A DNA stretch of 64,000 bases from CALARM01 sp040217695 (GTDB taxonomy: Bacteria > Vulcanimicrobiota > SpSt-956 > JAKJGF01). Below, one piece after another: positions 1 through 7,848 of this stretch. The notes under the pieces were generated by a model. That model saw only the letters and a program-made list of their open reading frames with translations. It ran no database searches and had not been told where the DNA came from. Positions within the stretch are counted from its first letter, which is position 1, and each line of letters begins with the position of its first letter. The translations under genes and the position numbers were made by a program. The stretch lies in NCBI GenBank assembly GCA_040217695.1, contig JBEHWO010000003.1:1-64000 (forward strand), in the 5' to 3' direction.

Positions 1-2709
1 CATAATAGAGGTTATGTCTTCTATAGCCAGTGAAAGTATTTTTTCTGCCAGTTCTTTTTTATGGTCAAATCTTTCCAGAAAGGTTTTTTTATCGAAAATT
101 TTTTCTTCAGTCTCTTTGATTGCTTTATCTTTTACAGACAAATCTCCTTTAAATACTCTTTTTATTACATCTTCTATATCCTTCGAGTCAAAAGGTTTTG
201 CCACATAATCATCCATACCTCCCTCAATACATTTCATACGATCTTCCTGCAGGGCATGGGCAGTCATGGCAATAACAGGTATATTAAGTCCTTTGTTTCT
301 TATCAGTGACGCCGCTTCAAAACCGTCTATTTCAGGCATCTGTATATCTGTAAAGATTATATCATAACTTTTTTTCTCAAGTGCTTCTATGAGTTCTCTT
401 CCGTTATTCACTATATCTATGGTGCATCCGAGTTTCTTGAAAATAGCAGCAGCTACTTCTTGATTTGTAAGGTTATCTTCTGCCACTATGATATTCAGTG
501 ACGATATAAACGATTTTTTCTCTCTCAATATGCCTTCTACCGTATTTATAACATATTCCGCCTCGAAAGGTTTTAATATGTAATAGTCCATACCGGCAGA
601 AATACATTCAATTCTGTCAGATTTTTCCGAATAGGCAGTCATTGCTATAACAGGTATATGGGTCTTTGATGAAGTCTCTTTTTCCCTTATGGCCATAACT
701 GTTTCCAGACCGTCCATTTCAGGCATGACAATATCCATGAAGATAAGGTCATATGGTATTTTCGACATGTTTTCCAGAACTTCTTTCCCGTTTGATACTG
801 TGTCCACCCTGTATCCTTCTTTTTCCAGAATAGCTCTCAGCAATTCCTGGCTCTGCCTGTTATCTTCTGCCACAAGGATTCTGTATTTTTCATTGTTCTT
901 TTTAACAGTGTCGGAAATCTCTTCCTTTTCCTCCATCAATCCTGAAGCTATACATATGGCATTATAGACCTGTTCTCTTTTTACCGGTTTTGTAAGATAG
1001 GAAGAAAACCCTGTTTTCTTCATAAGAATCATATCCCCGTAACGGCATATGGAACTTAAGAGTATCATGAGAGTAGTTGCTATAACAGGTTCGTCTTTTA
1101 TTTTCTTTCCAAGAGTTCTTCCGTCCATACCGGGCATTTCCATATCTATTATGGCAATATCAAAAGGCGTGCCTTTTTCTTTCGCCACATAAAGTTTCCT
1201 GAGAGCTTCCTCCCCGTCTGAAGCTTCATCTGTGATACATCCGTAGAAGCGGACATATTCGGAAACAATCAATCTGTTTGTTCTGTTATCATCTACTATG
1301 AGGATTCTCTTACCTGAAATATCCTCATATTCAGGTATTTTGCCTGACATGTCATGTTCAAAAACAGAGGTAAACCAGAAGGTTGAGCCATGTCCTTCTT
1401 TGCTTTCAAATCCTATGGAACCACCCATCATTTCAGCAAGTTTTTTACATATGGCAAGGCCGAGACCGGTGCCTCCATGTCTTCTTGTAGATGACGAATC
1501 CACCTGTGAGAAGGATTTAAATAGTATATCCTTTTTGGATTCAGGAATTCCTTCTCCCGTATCTGTAACGGAAAAGAAGATTTCTGCCATATTTTCTTTC
1601 ATTTCTTTCAGTTTTATATGGAGTATGACTTCTCCTTCTTTCGTGAATTTTACGGCATTATTTACAAGGTTATATATAATCTGGCAGAGTCTTCCCGGAT
1701 CTCCTTTAAGATATAAAGGCACATTTTCTTCAATATTACAGGCAAAAACAAGACCTTTCTCGTAGGCAGAAAGTGCCATTGAATCCAGAATTTCTTCCAC
1801 AGTTCTGCGCATGTCGAATATGACTGTGTCAAATTCCAGTTTTCCTGCTTCTATCTTTGAGAAATCCAGTATGTCATTTATGACATTCAGAAGAGAGCCG
1901 GCTGAGAGTTTTGCAATGGAAGCATATCTTTTCTGTTCTGATGTAAGCGACGTATCCATAAGGAGCCCTACCATGCCTATGACTCCGTTAAGAGGTGTTC
2001 TTATTTCATGACTCATATTGGCAAGGAATTCGCTCTTTGCCCTGCTTGCTTTTTCCGCCTCTTCCTTTGCCTTCATCAGTTCTTCTTCTATTCTTTTTCT
2101 GTCAAGAACATTGGAAAATATGTCTCCTATGAGTTTTACAAGCTTTATGTCTTCTTCAGTCCAGTATTTTTCTTCCCTGTCTGTTTCGAAGGCATAGTGG
2201 CCCATCAGTTTATTGTTTGCATAAAGTGGTATTGTAAGATTTGATTTTATACCAAGAGACTGCCAGAATTTTCTCAGATTACCTGATTCATCGGGAAGAT
2301 TATCCACACTGGGTACATAAATATATTCTGCCTTTTTGAGATTTCCCACCATTTCCAGGAATAAAGCCTTTAAATCCACTCCTGAAAGAGCTTTGCTTCT
2401 TTCCACAGGATCAATAACAGTGTCAGGTTGCTCCCAGTGATAGAATTGTTTTACTATGAAATCATCTGGATAGAGCATAATGCCACAGCCTTCCACACCT
2501 GTAAACTCTCCTATTTCTTTAAGGGACAGATTTATTTTTTCATCTATTTCATCTATTGGAATATTTATAAATCTTGTAGATATGGTTGTGGCAAGTTCTT
2601 CTATTTTACTTCTGTGTCTTAACTCTTCCTTTATTTTTTCTATTTCTTCTATTTTCTTCAGGGCTTTTTCCAGTTTCAGAAGGATTTCCTCTTTTGTAGT
2701 GTCTTTCAT
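1..2709 (-). CDS. Hybrid sensor histidine kinase, GAF-HisKA-HATPase-REC-REC-REC-HPt (3' end outside window)
   Basis: A minus-strand frame is open from an ATG at 2709 to the left edge (903 codons, no stop). It starts with about 45 coiled-coil residues, then a GAF-like sensor (about 60-220). The dimerisation box SHEIRTPLNG (His near residue 234) and an ATPase domain follow. Three receiver domains begin near residues 466 (ILIVDD), 608 (ILVAEDN) and 736 (IIVAEDN), each with its phospho-Asp loop and TKP/LKP Lys. From about 868 an HPt domain begins (FLERFDHKKELAEKIL), with its His beyond the window. No membrane segment is visible, so the protein is probably cytoplasmic. The architecture implies an internal His-Asp-His relay with two extra receivers. 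The 14-copy heptamer array lies directly upstream. Confidence 0.93.
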   Translation of the reverse strand, partial: MKDTTKEEILLKLEKALKKIEEIEKIKEELRHRSKIEELATTISTRFINIPIDEIDEKINLSLKEIGEFTGVEGCGIMLYPDDFIVKQFYHWEQPDTVIDPVERSKALSGVDLKALFLEMVGNLKKAEYIYVPSVDNLPDESGNLRKFWQSLGIKSNLTIPLYANNKLMGHYAFETDREEKYWTEEDIKLVKLIGDIFSNVLDRKRIEEELMKAKEEAEKASRAKSEFLANMSHEIRTPLNGVIGMVGLLMDTSLTSEQKRYASIAKLSAGSLLNVINDILDFSKIEAGKLEFDTVIFDMRRTVEEILDSMALSAYEKGLVFACNIEENVPLYLKGDPGRLCQIIYNLVNNAVKFTKEGEVILHIKLKEMKENMAEIFFSVTDTGEGIPESKKDILFKSFSQVDSSSTRRHGGTGLGLAICKKLAEMMGGSIGFESKEGHGSTFWFTSVFEHDMSGKIPEYEDISGKRILIVDDNRTNRLIVSEYVRFYGCITDEASDGEEALRKLYVAKEKGTPFDIAIIDMEMPGMDGRTLGKKIKDEPVIATTLMILLSSICRYGDMILMKKTGFSSYLTKPVKREQVYNAICIASGLMEEKEEISDTVKKNNEKYRILVAEDNRQSQELLRAILEKEGYRVDTVSNGKEVLENMSKIPYDLIFMDIVMPEMDGLETVMAIREKETSSKTHIPVIAMTAYSEKSDRIECISAGMDYYILKPFEAEYVINTVEGILREKKSFISSLNIIVAEDNLTNQEVAAAIFKKLGCTIDIVNNGRELIEALEKKSYDIIFTDIQMPEIDGFEAASLIRNKGLNIPVIAMTAHALQEDRMKCIEGGMDDYVAKPFDSKDIEDVIKRVFKGDLSVKDKAIKETEEKIFDKKTFLERFDHKKELAEKILSLAIEDITSIM

Positions 2710-2731
2710 CTATGTAAATACCTCTTTCTCT

Positions 2732-2829
2732 ACGCATCACGCATTACGCATCACGCATCACGCATCACGCATTACGCATCACGCATTACGCATTACGCAT
2801 CACGCATTACGCATTACGCATTACGCATC
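2732..2829. repeat. Heptamer array, 14 units of ACGCATY
   Basis: Fourteen contiguous 7-bp units, ACGCATC or ACGCATT, fill almost the whole gap between the ABC permease stop (2836) and the hybrid kinase start (2709). It is the longest array in the window. Read on the minus (sense) strand every unit carries GTGA or GTAA. On the plus strand it is open in one frame and yields a spurious ITHHALR-type peptide. Confidence 0.95.
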
Positions 2830-2835
2830 ACGGCC

Positions 2836-3624
2836 CTACAGCCTTGCACTTATTAAATTCCCGCTCGTATATCTCTTCAGTCCGTAAAAAAATACCATTC
2901 TGGAAATTACTACAGATACGATGGCCACTCCTGCCAGAATAAAAAACTTTTCCCATGTAAAATCCTTTACTATACTCACAGGTATGGTAGAAATAAAAGC
3001 AGCAGGAATTACTGTAAATAAAAGTATTTTTGCTATACCGTCAAATATCTTCAAAGGATACATAGAAAAACACAGTATTGTTTCTATCATAAAATTGGCA
3101 AATCCTGAGCCTCTGCCTGTAAAAAAGGTAAAACTGTGGACTGTTACGCTGAAAGCTGTAAGTATAATCCCTGCCAGTATCCCTGCCAGTATAAAACGAA
3201 GTAAAAATAAAGGAGCCAGTCCTTTTACTGCAATTACCAGTGCGATACTGAAGACGAGATCTCCCAGGGAACTGATGGATATTTTCCCCAGCAAAATATG
3301 TAACAGAGGGTCTTTGGGGAGGGTAAGATAAAAATCCAGCCCTCCTTCTTCAATAAGTCTGGCTATTTCTCTGCGGTTGGCAAAGAGTCCCGAGCTTATT
3401 CCGAATGCAAAGGCTGACATGCCGAAAAGCATTAGAACATCTTTAAATTCCCATCCTCTTACGGCAGAAATCTTCCCGAAAAATATATACCAGAAGATTA
3501 TCCAGAATATATCATTTATTACCATGGCGAACATTTGCCCCAGAAAACTGAGACGGTATTCCAGAGCAGTTTTAAAATTGAGTTTAAAGCATGTATAGAT
3601 AAAATCTAATTGTTTAATTAACAT
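2836..3624 (-). CDS. ABC-2 type exporter permease, DUF990/COG3694-like
   Basis: This 262-residue protein has about six hydrophobic segments and a charged N-terminus. It resembles the COG3694 permeases that form a three-gene exporter with a COG4586 ATPase and a COG4587 permease. The cytoplasmic stretch NRREIARLIEEGGLDFYLTL is typical of the family, where an EEG-LD-L motif lies before the third membrane segment. Its two partners are encoded upstream at 4542-6399 on the same strand, but a DUF4160/DUF2442 pair now separates it from them. No Shine-Dalgarno sequence is evident before the ATG, so translation may be weak or the start may differ. The substrate is unknown. Confidence 0.85.
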   Translation of the reverse strand: MLIKQLDFIYTCFKLNFKTALEYRLSFLGQMFAMVINDIFWIIFWYIFFGKISAVRGWEFKDVLMLFGMSAFAFGISSGLFANRREIARLIEEGGLDFYLTLPKDPLLHILLGKISISSLGDLVFSIALVIAVKGLAPLFLLRFILAGILAGIILTAFSVTVHSFTFFTGRGSGFANFMIETILCFSMYPLKIFDGIAKILLFTVIPAAFISTIPVSIVKDFTWEKFFILAGVAIVSVVISRMVFFYGLKRYTSGNLISARL

Positions 3625-3707
3625 AATTGAAATAATTCTATAAAATTATATTCACTTTTATATCTTAGTTTTTTCGTTCTTGAAATTGTCTGATCATCAG
3701 GGATTAT

Positions 3708-3968
3708 CTAAACGTTCAAATATAGAGTCTCAATATAAGGAATGCTATTTATATAAAGAAATTCAGGATCTAAATCGGCATTATTATCCCATTGAATGGT
3801 ATCAAAACTTATTTTCACAGTGTTAAATAAGTCTACTTTATTTAATTCTTTGAATATGCCTTTATTTAAATAAGGTTTTAAGTCGAATTTCTTTTTTTCT
3901 TTATTTTCAAAAGTCAGTAATAATTCATAATCAGGTAAAGGTATTACTTCTTTAATGCCATTATACAT
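3708..3968 (-). CDS. DUF2442 family protein
   Basis: This 86-residue protein has the DUF2442 pattern: an LPDYELLLTFENKEKKKFDL hairpin, then a Y-L-x-G-hydrophobic stretch and IQWDNNADLDPEFLY. The family comprises small proteins with an N-terminal fold like NE0471. They are very often encoded next to DUF4160 proteins, as here, where only 11 nt separate the genes. The G-rich Shine-Dalgarno sits at the upstream stop. A toxin-antitoxin role is often suspected for such pairs, but nothing in this sequence proves it. Confidence 0.85.
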   Translation of the reverse strand: MYNGIKEVIPLPDYELLLTFENKEKKKFDLKPYLNKGIFKELNKVDLFNTVKISFDTIQWDNNADLDPEFLYINSIPYIETLYLNV

Positions 3969-3979
3969 ACTATTCCCCC

Positions 3980-4246
3980 CTATTTTAAAGGTTCGATCCT
4001 GAAAGGAAGCTCGCCGTTAGACGCAAGCTGCCAGTCTGCGAGGAGTTCTTCTTTACGTAATTCAGCCCATGCAGTAACCAGTTTGGCCTGTTTTACAGGC
4101 AAATTCCCACCGGTAATTTCGCAACTGCCTATATCTACTATTGCTTTATATTCCTGATAATAAGCATGAAAATGCGGAGGATTATGTTCCGATGGTGTAC
4201 AATACATTCTTATAATAATACCGTAAAACATACTGATAGTCGGCAT
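3980..4246 (-). CDS. DUF4160 family protein
   Basis: The 88-residue product has the DUF4160 signature: MPTISMFYGIIIRMY, then HNPPHFHAYYQEYKAIVDI and LVTAWAELRKEELLADWQL. A further in-frame ATG lies at 4255, but AGAGG abuts it directly. The ATG at 4246 is 9 nt from AGAGG and gives the usual MPTIS family start, so 4246 is chosen. It is the first gene of a two-gene unit with DUF2442, inserted between the two permease genes of an ABC exporter. The conserved His pair (HFHAYY) could bind metal or be catalytic; this is inference. Confidence 0.87.
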   Translation of the reverse strand: MPTISMFYGIIIRMYCTPSEHNPPHFHAYYQEYKAIVDIGSCEITGGNLPVKQAKLVTAWAELRKEELLADWQLASNGELPFRIEPLK

Positions 4247-4415
4247 AAAAAGCATCCTCTTTTATCGCAGGTTCTTTATTTATTATATCATAATATGTTT
4301 TAATTTGTAATATGGATTTAATTTGCTGATGTGAGCGTGATGGTGTTTTTTTACGACAGATAGATTTACTTTTACTGGAAATTATAATTGATTTCATAAA
4401 TCTATTAATTGATGA

Positions 4416-4471
4416 GGGTGTCGGGTGATGGGTTAAGAAGATCCAGGCCCCGGAACCCGGAACCCAAAACC
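4416..4471. repeat. Inverted heptamer repeats (GGGTNNN / CCGGAAC)
   Basis: Three units GGGTGTC, GGGTGAT, GGGTTAA face two units of CCGGAAC and a CCAAAAC. Both halves have period 7 and opposite orientation, so the RNA could form a hairpin. It lies between the exporter permease (stop 4542) and the DUF4160 gene, marking the edge of the inserted pair. Confidence 0.75.
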
Positions 4472-4510
4472 TTAGACATTTAATTAATTTTCATTTATAT
4501 ATAAAATTAC

Positions 4511-4535
4511 CTGTTCACTCATTACTCATAACGCT
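4511..4535. repeat. Short heptamer array (TCACTCA/TTACTCA/TAACGCT)
   Basis: Three units with period 7 lie 7 nt beyond the stop codon of the upstream ABC permease, with GTGA/GTAA on that gene's sense strand. Confidence 0.65.
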
Positions 4536-4541
4536 CTAAAG

Positions 4542-5339
4542 TTATCCTCCGTTAATATTTAACCTTTTTAATCCCATAGAATATATAAAATAACATATGA
4601 AACCTGTTATTATAGCCCATAGACACTGCATTTTTATTACATAGAGGAAATTCATCCAGTCAAATCTGATAAAGAGCTTTGCCGGTTCATATACCATAAA
4701 ACCGAAAGGAAGGCATGACGCTATAGTTCTGAACATGGGAGGAAAAAAATCCAGAGGTATAAGCATGCCTCCGAAAACGAAGATTATTTTATGATATATG
4801 AAAGATGCCATATTGGTGTCTTCCAGCCAGAAAGCGGAAAAGCCTATAGACATTCTTATGAAGAATTCCATAATAGTTGCAAATATTACGGTAATAAGTA
4901 CAGGTAAAAATGTGAAACCATTAAATTTTATGGGACCTACCCAGAAATAAACCATTACAGAGCCTGCGAGAAGATTTATTATGAGCTGCGGCAAAAATTC
5001 TCCTGTCCACAGGGATAGTTGAAACATAAGGTAATTGTAAGGCTTATTTAACATGTAGGCAATGTTTCCGGATTTTACTTCCTGATCTATTTTTTCTTCA
5101 GGTCTTCCTCTTGAAGTAACCAGGGATTCCGTAAACATGAGATACCAGAGCATGTCGGCAAGAGTAAAGCCTTCTATACTGCCTCCGCCATGTTCATAGA
5201 CCGCTCTCCATAACTGGGTGAATATATAGAGGATCATGATAAGAAATAATGTTTTCAATACCCGTTCCAGGAGATATGTAAAACTGTTTGATATAGTTAC
5301 CGTAAAGATTTTTGTATATTTAGAAAGACTCTTCCACAT
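4542..5339 (-). CDS. ABC-2 type exporter permease, COG4587-like
   Basis: A 265-residue membrane protein with about six hydrophobic segments. It resembles COG4587 permeases: an N-terminal cytoplasmic helix, LADMLWYLMFTESLVTSRGR, then EEKIDQEVKSGNIAYMLNKP before the core membrane segments. It should pair with the COG3694 permease at 2836-3624 and the ATPase at 5392-6399 to form one exporter in the inner membrane. The start is an ATG with AGAGG about 9 nt upstream. The substrate cannot be inferred. Confidence 0.87.
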   Translation of the reverse strand: MWKSLSKYTKIFTVTISNSFTYLLERVLKTLFLIMILYIFTQLWRAVYEHGGGSIEGFTLADMLWYLMFTESLVTSRGRPEEKIDQEVKSGNIAYMLNKPYNYLMFQLSLWTGEFLPQLIINLLAGSVMVYFWVGPIKFNGFTFLPVLITVIFATIMEFFIRMSIGFSAFWLEDTNMASFIYHKIIFVFGGMLIPLDFFPPMFRTIASCLPFGFMVYEPAKLFIRFDWMNFLYVIKMQCLWAIITGFICYFIYSMGLKRLNINGG

Positions 5340-5374
5340 ATGTTAAAACCTCTGTATTCAGCCGGTTTATTCGT

Positions 5375-5422
5375 ATCACACGCATTACGCGTCACACATT
5401 ACGCGTCACGCCCGTTACGCCC
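5375..5422. repeat. Heptamer array overlapping the 3' end of the ABC ATPase gene
   Basis: Degenerate 7-bp units (CGCATTA, CGCGTCA, CACATTA, CGCGTCA and so on). The array supplies the last nine or so codons (TGVTRNV at the C-terminus) and the TGA stop of the ATPase gene. Confidence 0.85.
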
Positions 5423-6399
5423 TCGTTATAAATAGCTCCTATTATTTCCTCCAGAGGCGGATCTGCCACATTTATATCCTCAATCTCAAAATTGCCTATC
5501 AGATAATCCATTAATTTTCTTATAGGGCATATTTCGCTGTCTGTTTCCAGTTTCAGCCCGTATTTTCCTCTTTTAATTATTTTACACCCTTCCATTGGAA
5601 GTTCTTCGGGAGGAATGTCACCGAAACGTACTCCCACAATTTTTCTTTTCATGGAAGTTCTTTTAAGTTCCGAAACCTGACCTTCATAAACAATAGTTCC
5701 TTCATTTATTATGATTACCCTTTTACAGAGTTTTTCTATATCTCCCACATCATGAGAGGTAAGCAGTATTGTTACCTGTTCCCTTTCACTCATTTCCCTG
5801 ATGAGTTCGCGAAAGGTTTTTTTTGATACTACATCAAGACCTATCGTAGGTTCATCCAGGAATATTACTTCAGGGTTGTGAAGCAGCGAGGCAACCATTT
5901 CACATCTCATTCTCTGTCCCAGTGACAGCTGTCTTACAGGGGTATTTATAAATGGGGTTATTTCAAATAGCTCTACAAGTTCGGCCACTCTTTTTTTATA
6001 TACATGAAAATCCATCTCATAGATTTTCCCGAATAATTCAAAGGTATCTCCCGGAGGAAGGTGATACCATAACTGCGGTTTCTGACCGAATACCGCTCCT
6101 GTTTTAAAGGAAAGTTTCTGTCTGTCTTTCCACGGGATATGGCCCAGAACATTTACTTCTCCTCCGTCAGGATGGAGAATGCCTGTGAGGATTTTTATGG
6201 TAGTCGATTTTCCTGCACCGTTGGGGCCGATAAAGGCAAGTCTTTCTCCCTTTTCTATCTGAAAGCTTATGTTTTTTACAGCCTCCGAAATATTAAATTC
6301 GGGCTTTATCAAAGATTTTAAAGTGCCTTTCAGACCGGGTTTCTGTATCTTTACTTTAAAGGTTTTAGAGAGGTTTTTTACGTTTACTACAGTACTCAT
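5392..6399 (-). CDS. ABC exporter ATP-binding protein, COG4586-like
   Basis: The 335-residue ATPase has Walker A GPNGAGKSTTI (about residue 58), the signature LSLGQRMRCEM, Walker B VIFLDEPTIGLD, and an H-loop TSHDVGDIE. A C-terminal domain of about 100 residues follows, as usual in COG4586. It energises the two permeases at 4542-5339 and 2836-3624. The last residues (GVTGVTRNV) and the TGA stop are encoded by the heptamer array 5375-5422, so the native C-terminus has been extended or replaced by repeat DNA. Upstream, the ATG follows a GGTAACT heptamer hairpin; no classical Shine-Dalgarno is present. Confidence 0.93.
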   Translation of the reverse strand: MSTVVNVKNLSKTFKVKIQKPGLKGTLKSLIKPEFNISEAVKNISFQIEKGERLAFIGPNGAGKSTTIKILTGILHPDGGEVNVLGHIPWKDRQKLSFKTGAVFGQKPQLWYHLPPGDTFELFGKIYEMDFHVYKKRVAELVELFEITPFINTPVRQLSLGQRMRCEMVASLLHNPEVIFLDEPTIGLDVVSKKTFRELIREMSEREQVTILLTSHDVGDIEKLCKRVIIINEGTIVYEGQVSELKRTSMKRKIVGVRFGDIPPEELPMEGCKIIKRGKYGLKLETDSEICPIRKLMDYLIGNFEIEDINVADPPLEEIIGAIYNEGVTGVTRNV

Positions 6400-6400
6400 A

Positions 6401-6466
6401 TCAGTTACCAGTTACCGGTTACCAGTTACCAGAGTTATTTGGTAACTGGTAACTGGTAACTGTTAC
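6401..6466. repeat. Heptamer hairpin, TTACCAG units facing GGTAACT units
   Basis: Four units of CAGTTAC/CGGTTAC, an 11-nt spacer, then three GGTAACT units and GTTACAG form a long hairpin with a stem over 20 bp. It occupies the manC-ABC ATPase junction. The manC stop TAA is the outermost repeat unit, and the hairpin ends next to the ATPase start codon. It could act as an attenuator or processing site. Confidence 0.88.
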
Positions 6467-7524
6467 AGGTATTTATTCAGTCCTTTTTTCTTTAAAATTT
6501 CTATAATATCCTGAACCTTCTGGGAATCTTTCATATGTCCTGCAAGTACGGCATCGTCCGTATTTACAAGGAATAAATCTTCCAGTCCTATAGTTGCTAC
6601 AAGTTTATCTGTTTTATTACATATAAAGCAATGTTTTGTATCGATGGAGACACACGGGCCTTCTATTATATTGCCCTGTTCCTGTCCGTTCCCGTCCGAT
6701 GTATTTAATTGAAGATCAAAGAGGGATTTCCAGCTTCCTACATCACTCCATTCGAAAGAGGCAGGTATTACAGCTACAGGTCTTTTTGTTTTTTCCATAA
6801 TGCCGTAGTCTATGGAAACAGACGTTATTGTGCTGTAAACATCTCTTAATACATTGTTATGTTCTTTCTTACCGATAGATTCTTTTATAATCTGAAGTTT
6901 TTCGTAAAGATCCGGCAGCAGTATTGATATCTCCTCCAACATAACATGAGGAGTGAATACAAATATGCCGGAATTCCAGAAATATTCTCCGCTGACCAGG
7001 TATTCAATTGCTTTATTTATATCAGGTTTTTCTACAAATCTTTTTACCATATATGCCCGGTCTTCCAGAGAGTCACCTCTGAGGATGTAACCGTAACCTG
7101 TTTCGGGCCCTGTAGGCTTTACTCCTATAGTAACTATATATCCTTTTTTCGCTACATCCATAGCTTCTTTAAGGGTTTTTTGAAAAATTTCTCTGTCAGG
7201 TATAAAGTGGTCTGCCGGTACTACTGCTACAGGGGCTTCTGTGTCTTTAATATATACTGATGCAAGTCCTACGCATGGTGCGGTGTTTTTTCCGAAAGGC
7301 TCTTTTAATATCAGGGATTTATTTTCCGATGGTATCAGATCTTTATGCTCTTCATTTATTACTATTATTCTGTTTTCCGGTGCAATGAAACCGTCGAGTC
7401 TATTCAATGTCTGGGTCAGCATTGTTTCTTCTCCGATAATACTCAGGAATTGCTTCGGAAGAGAATTTCTGCTGTAAGGCCAGAAACGTTTCCCCACACC
7501 ACCGGCCATAATTACGGCAAACAT
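6463..7524 (-). CDS. manC: Mannose-1-phosphate guanylyltransferase
   Basis: The 353-residue enzyme makes GDP-mannose from mannose-1-phosphate and GTP. Visible motifs are the N-terminal nucleotide-binding loop MAGGVGKRFWPYSR with PKQFL, the metal-binding VVPADHFI, the family FVEKPD and the WNSGIFVF region. It lacks the C-terminal phosphomannose isomerase domain of long ManC proteins. GAGGAG lies 9 nt before the ATG. The phosphomannomutase gene at 19084 would supply its substrate. The stop codon TAA falls inside the heptamer hairpin downstream. Confidence 0.95.
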   Translation of the reverse strand: MFAVIMAGGVGKRFWPYSRNSLPKQFLSIIGEETMLTQTLNRLDGFIAPENRIIVINEEHKDLIPSENKSLILKEPFGKNTAPCVGLASVYIKDTEAPVAVVPADHFIPDREIFQKTLKEAMDVAKKGYIVTIGVKPTGPETGYGYILRGDSLEDRAYMVKRFVEKPDINKAIEYLVSGEYFWNSGIFVFTPHVMLEEISILLPDLYEKLQIIKESIGKKEHNNVLRDVYSTITSVSIDYGIMEKTKRPVAVIPASFEWSDVGSWKSLFDLQLNTSDGNGQEQGNIIEGPCVSIDTKHCFICNKTDKLVATIGLEDLFLVNTDDAVLAGHMKDSQKVQDIIEILKKKGLNKYL

Positions 7525-7582
7525 GTTTAAATCTCCTCGAGAAATATGTTATGTTACTGTACTGAACAGGAGCATTAACAAA

Positions 7583-7606
7583 CCTCCTGTCACGGGTCAC
7601 GAATTA
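7583..7606. repeat. Short heptamer array (TCACGGG TCACGAA TTAC)
   Basis: Two to three units lie just beyond the stop of the 74-residue coiled-coil gene, preceded by CCTCCTG, the usual border of these arrays. Confidence 0.8.
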
Positions 7607-7831
7607 CTATTTATCCTGTTCAAGTTTTTCCATAAGATTGTTCAGATTTTCTTTTGTATTCTTCAGAGTTTCTTTCAGTATTTTTACGAGTTCTTCTTCA
7701 GAACTTGCAATCTTTATGGCTTCCTCTATGTTGGATGTTATATCGGAAGCGGTCCTGGAAAAAATTTCTATGACATTTTTCAATTCATCACTGATTGTTC
7801 CATCAATAATTACAGGCTTCTTTTCTCCCAT
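7607..7831 (-). CDS. Small coiled-coil protein
   Basis: A 74-residue, strongly charged protein predicted to be almost entirely helical (EELVKILKETLKNTKENL and similar). AAGGAACC lies upstream of the ATG. It starts 17 nt after the stop of the degenerate histidine kinase at 7849-8658, so the two are probably cotranscribed. I do not recognise a family; a dimerising partner of the kinase-like protein is only a guess. Confidence 0.7.
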   Translation of the reverse strand: MGEKKPVIIDGTISDELKNVIEIFSRTASDITSNIEEAIKIASSEEELVKILKETLKNTKENLNNLMEKLEQDK

Positions 7832-7848
7832 AAAATAAGGTTCCTTTC

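Noticed and set aside
2732..2829. CRISPR-like array
   Set aside because: Units are contiguous 7-mers with no spacers and no cas genes.
2480..2887. Plus-strand frame encoding RITHHALRITHHAL-type repeats
   Set aside because: It is the open complement of the heptamer array plus antisense of the hybrid kinase; such peptides are repeat artefacts.
3985..4010. GGTTCGATCC resembling a tRNA T-loop
   Set aside because: It lies inside the DUF4160 coding sequence and no acceptor stem or anticodon arm can be built around it.
4182..4397. 71-codon minus-strand frame upstream of DUF4160
   Set aside because: Overlaps DUF4160 in another frame, has no ribosome site and no family features.
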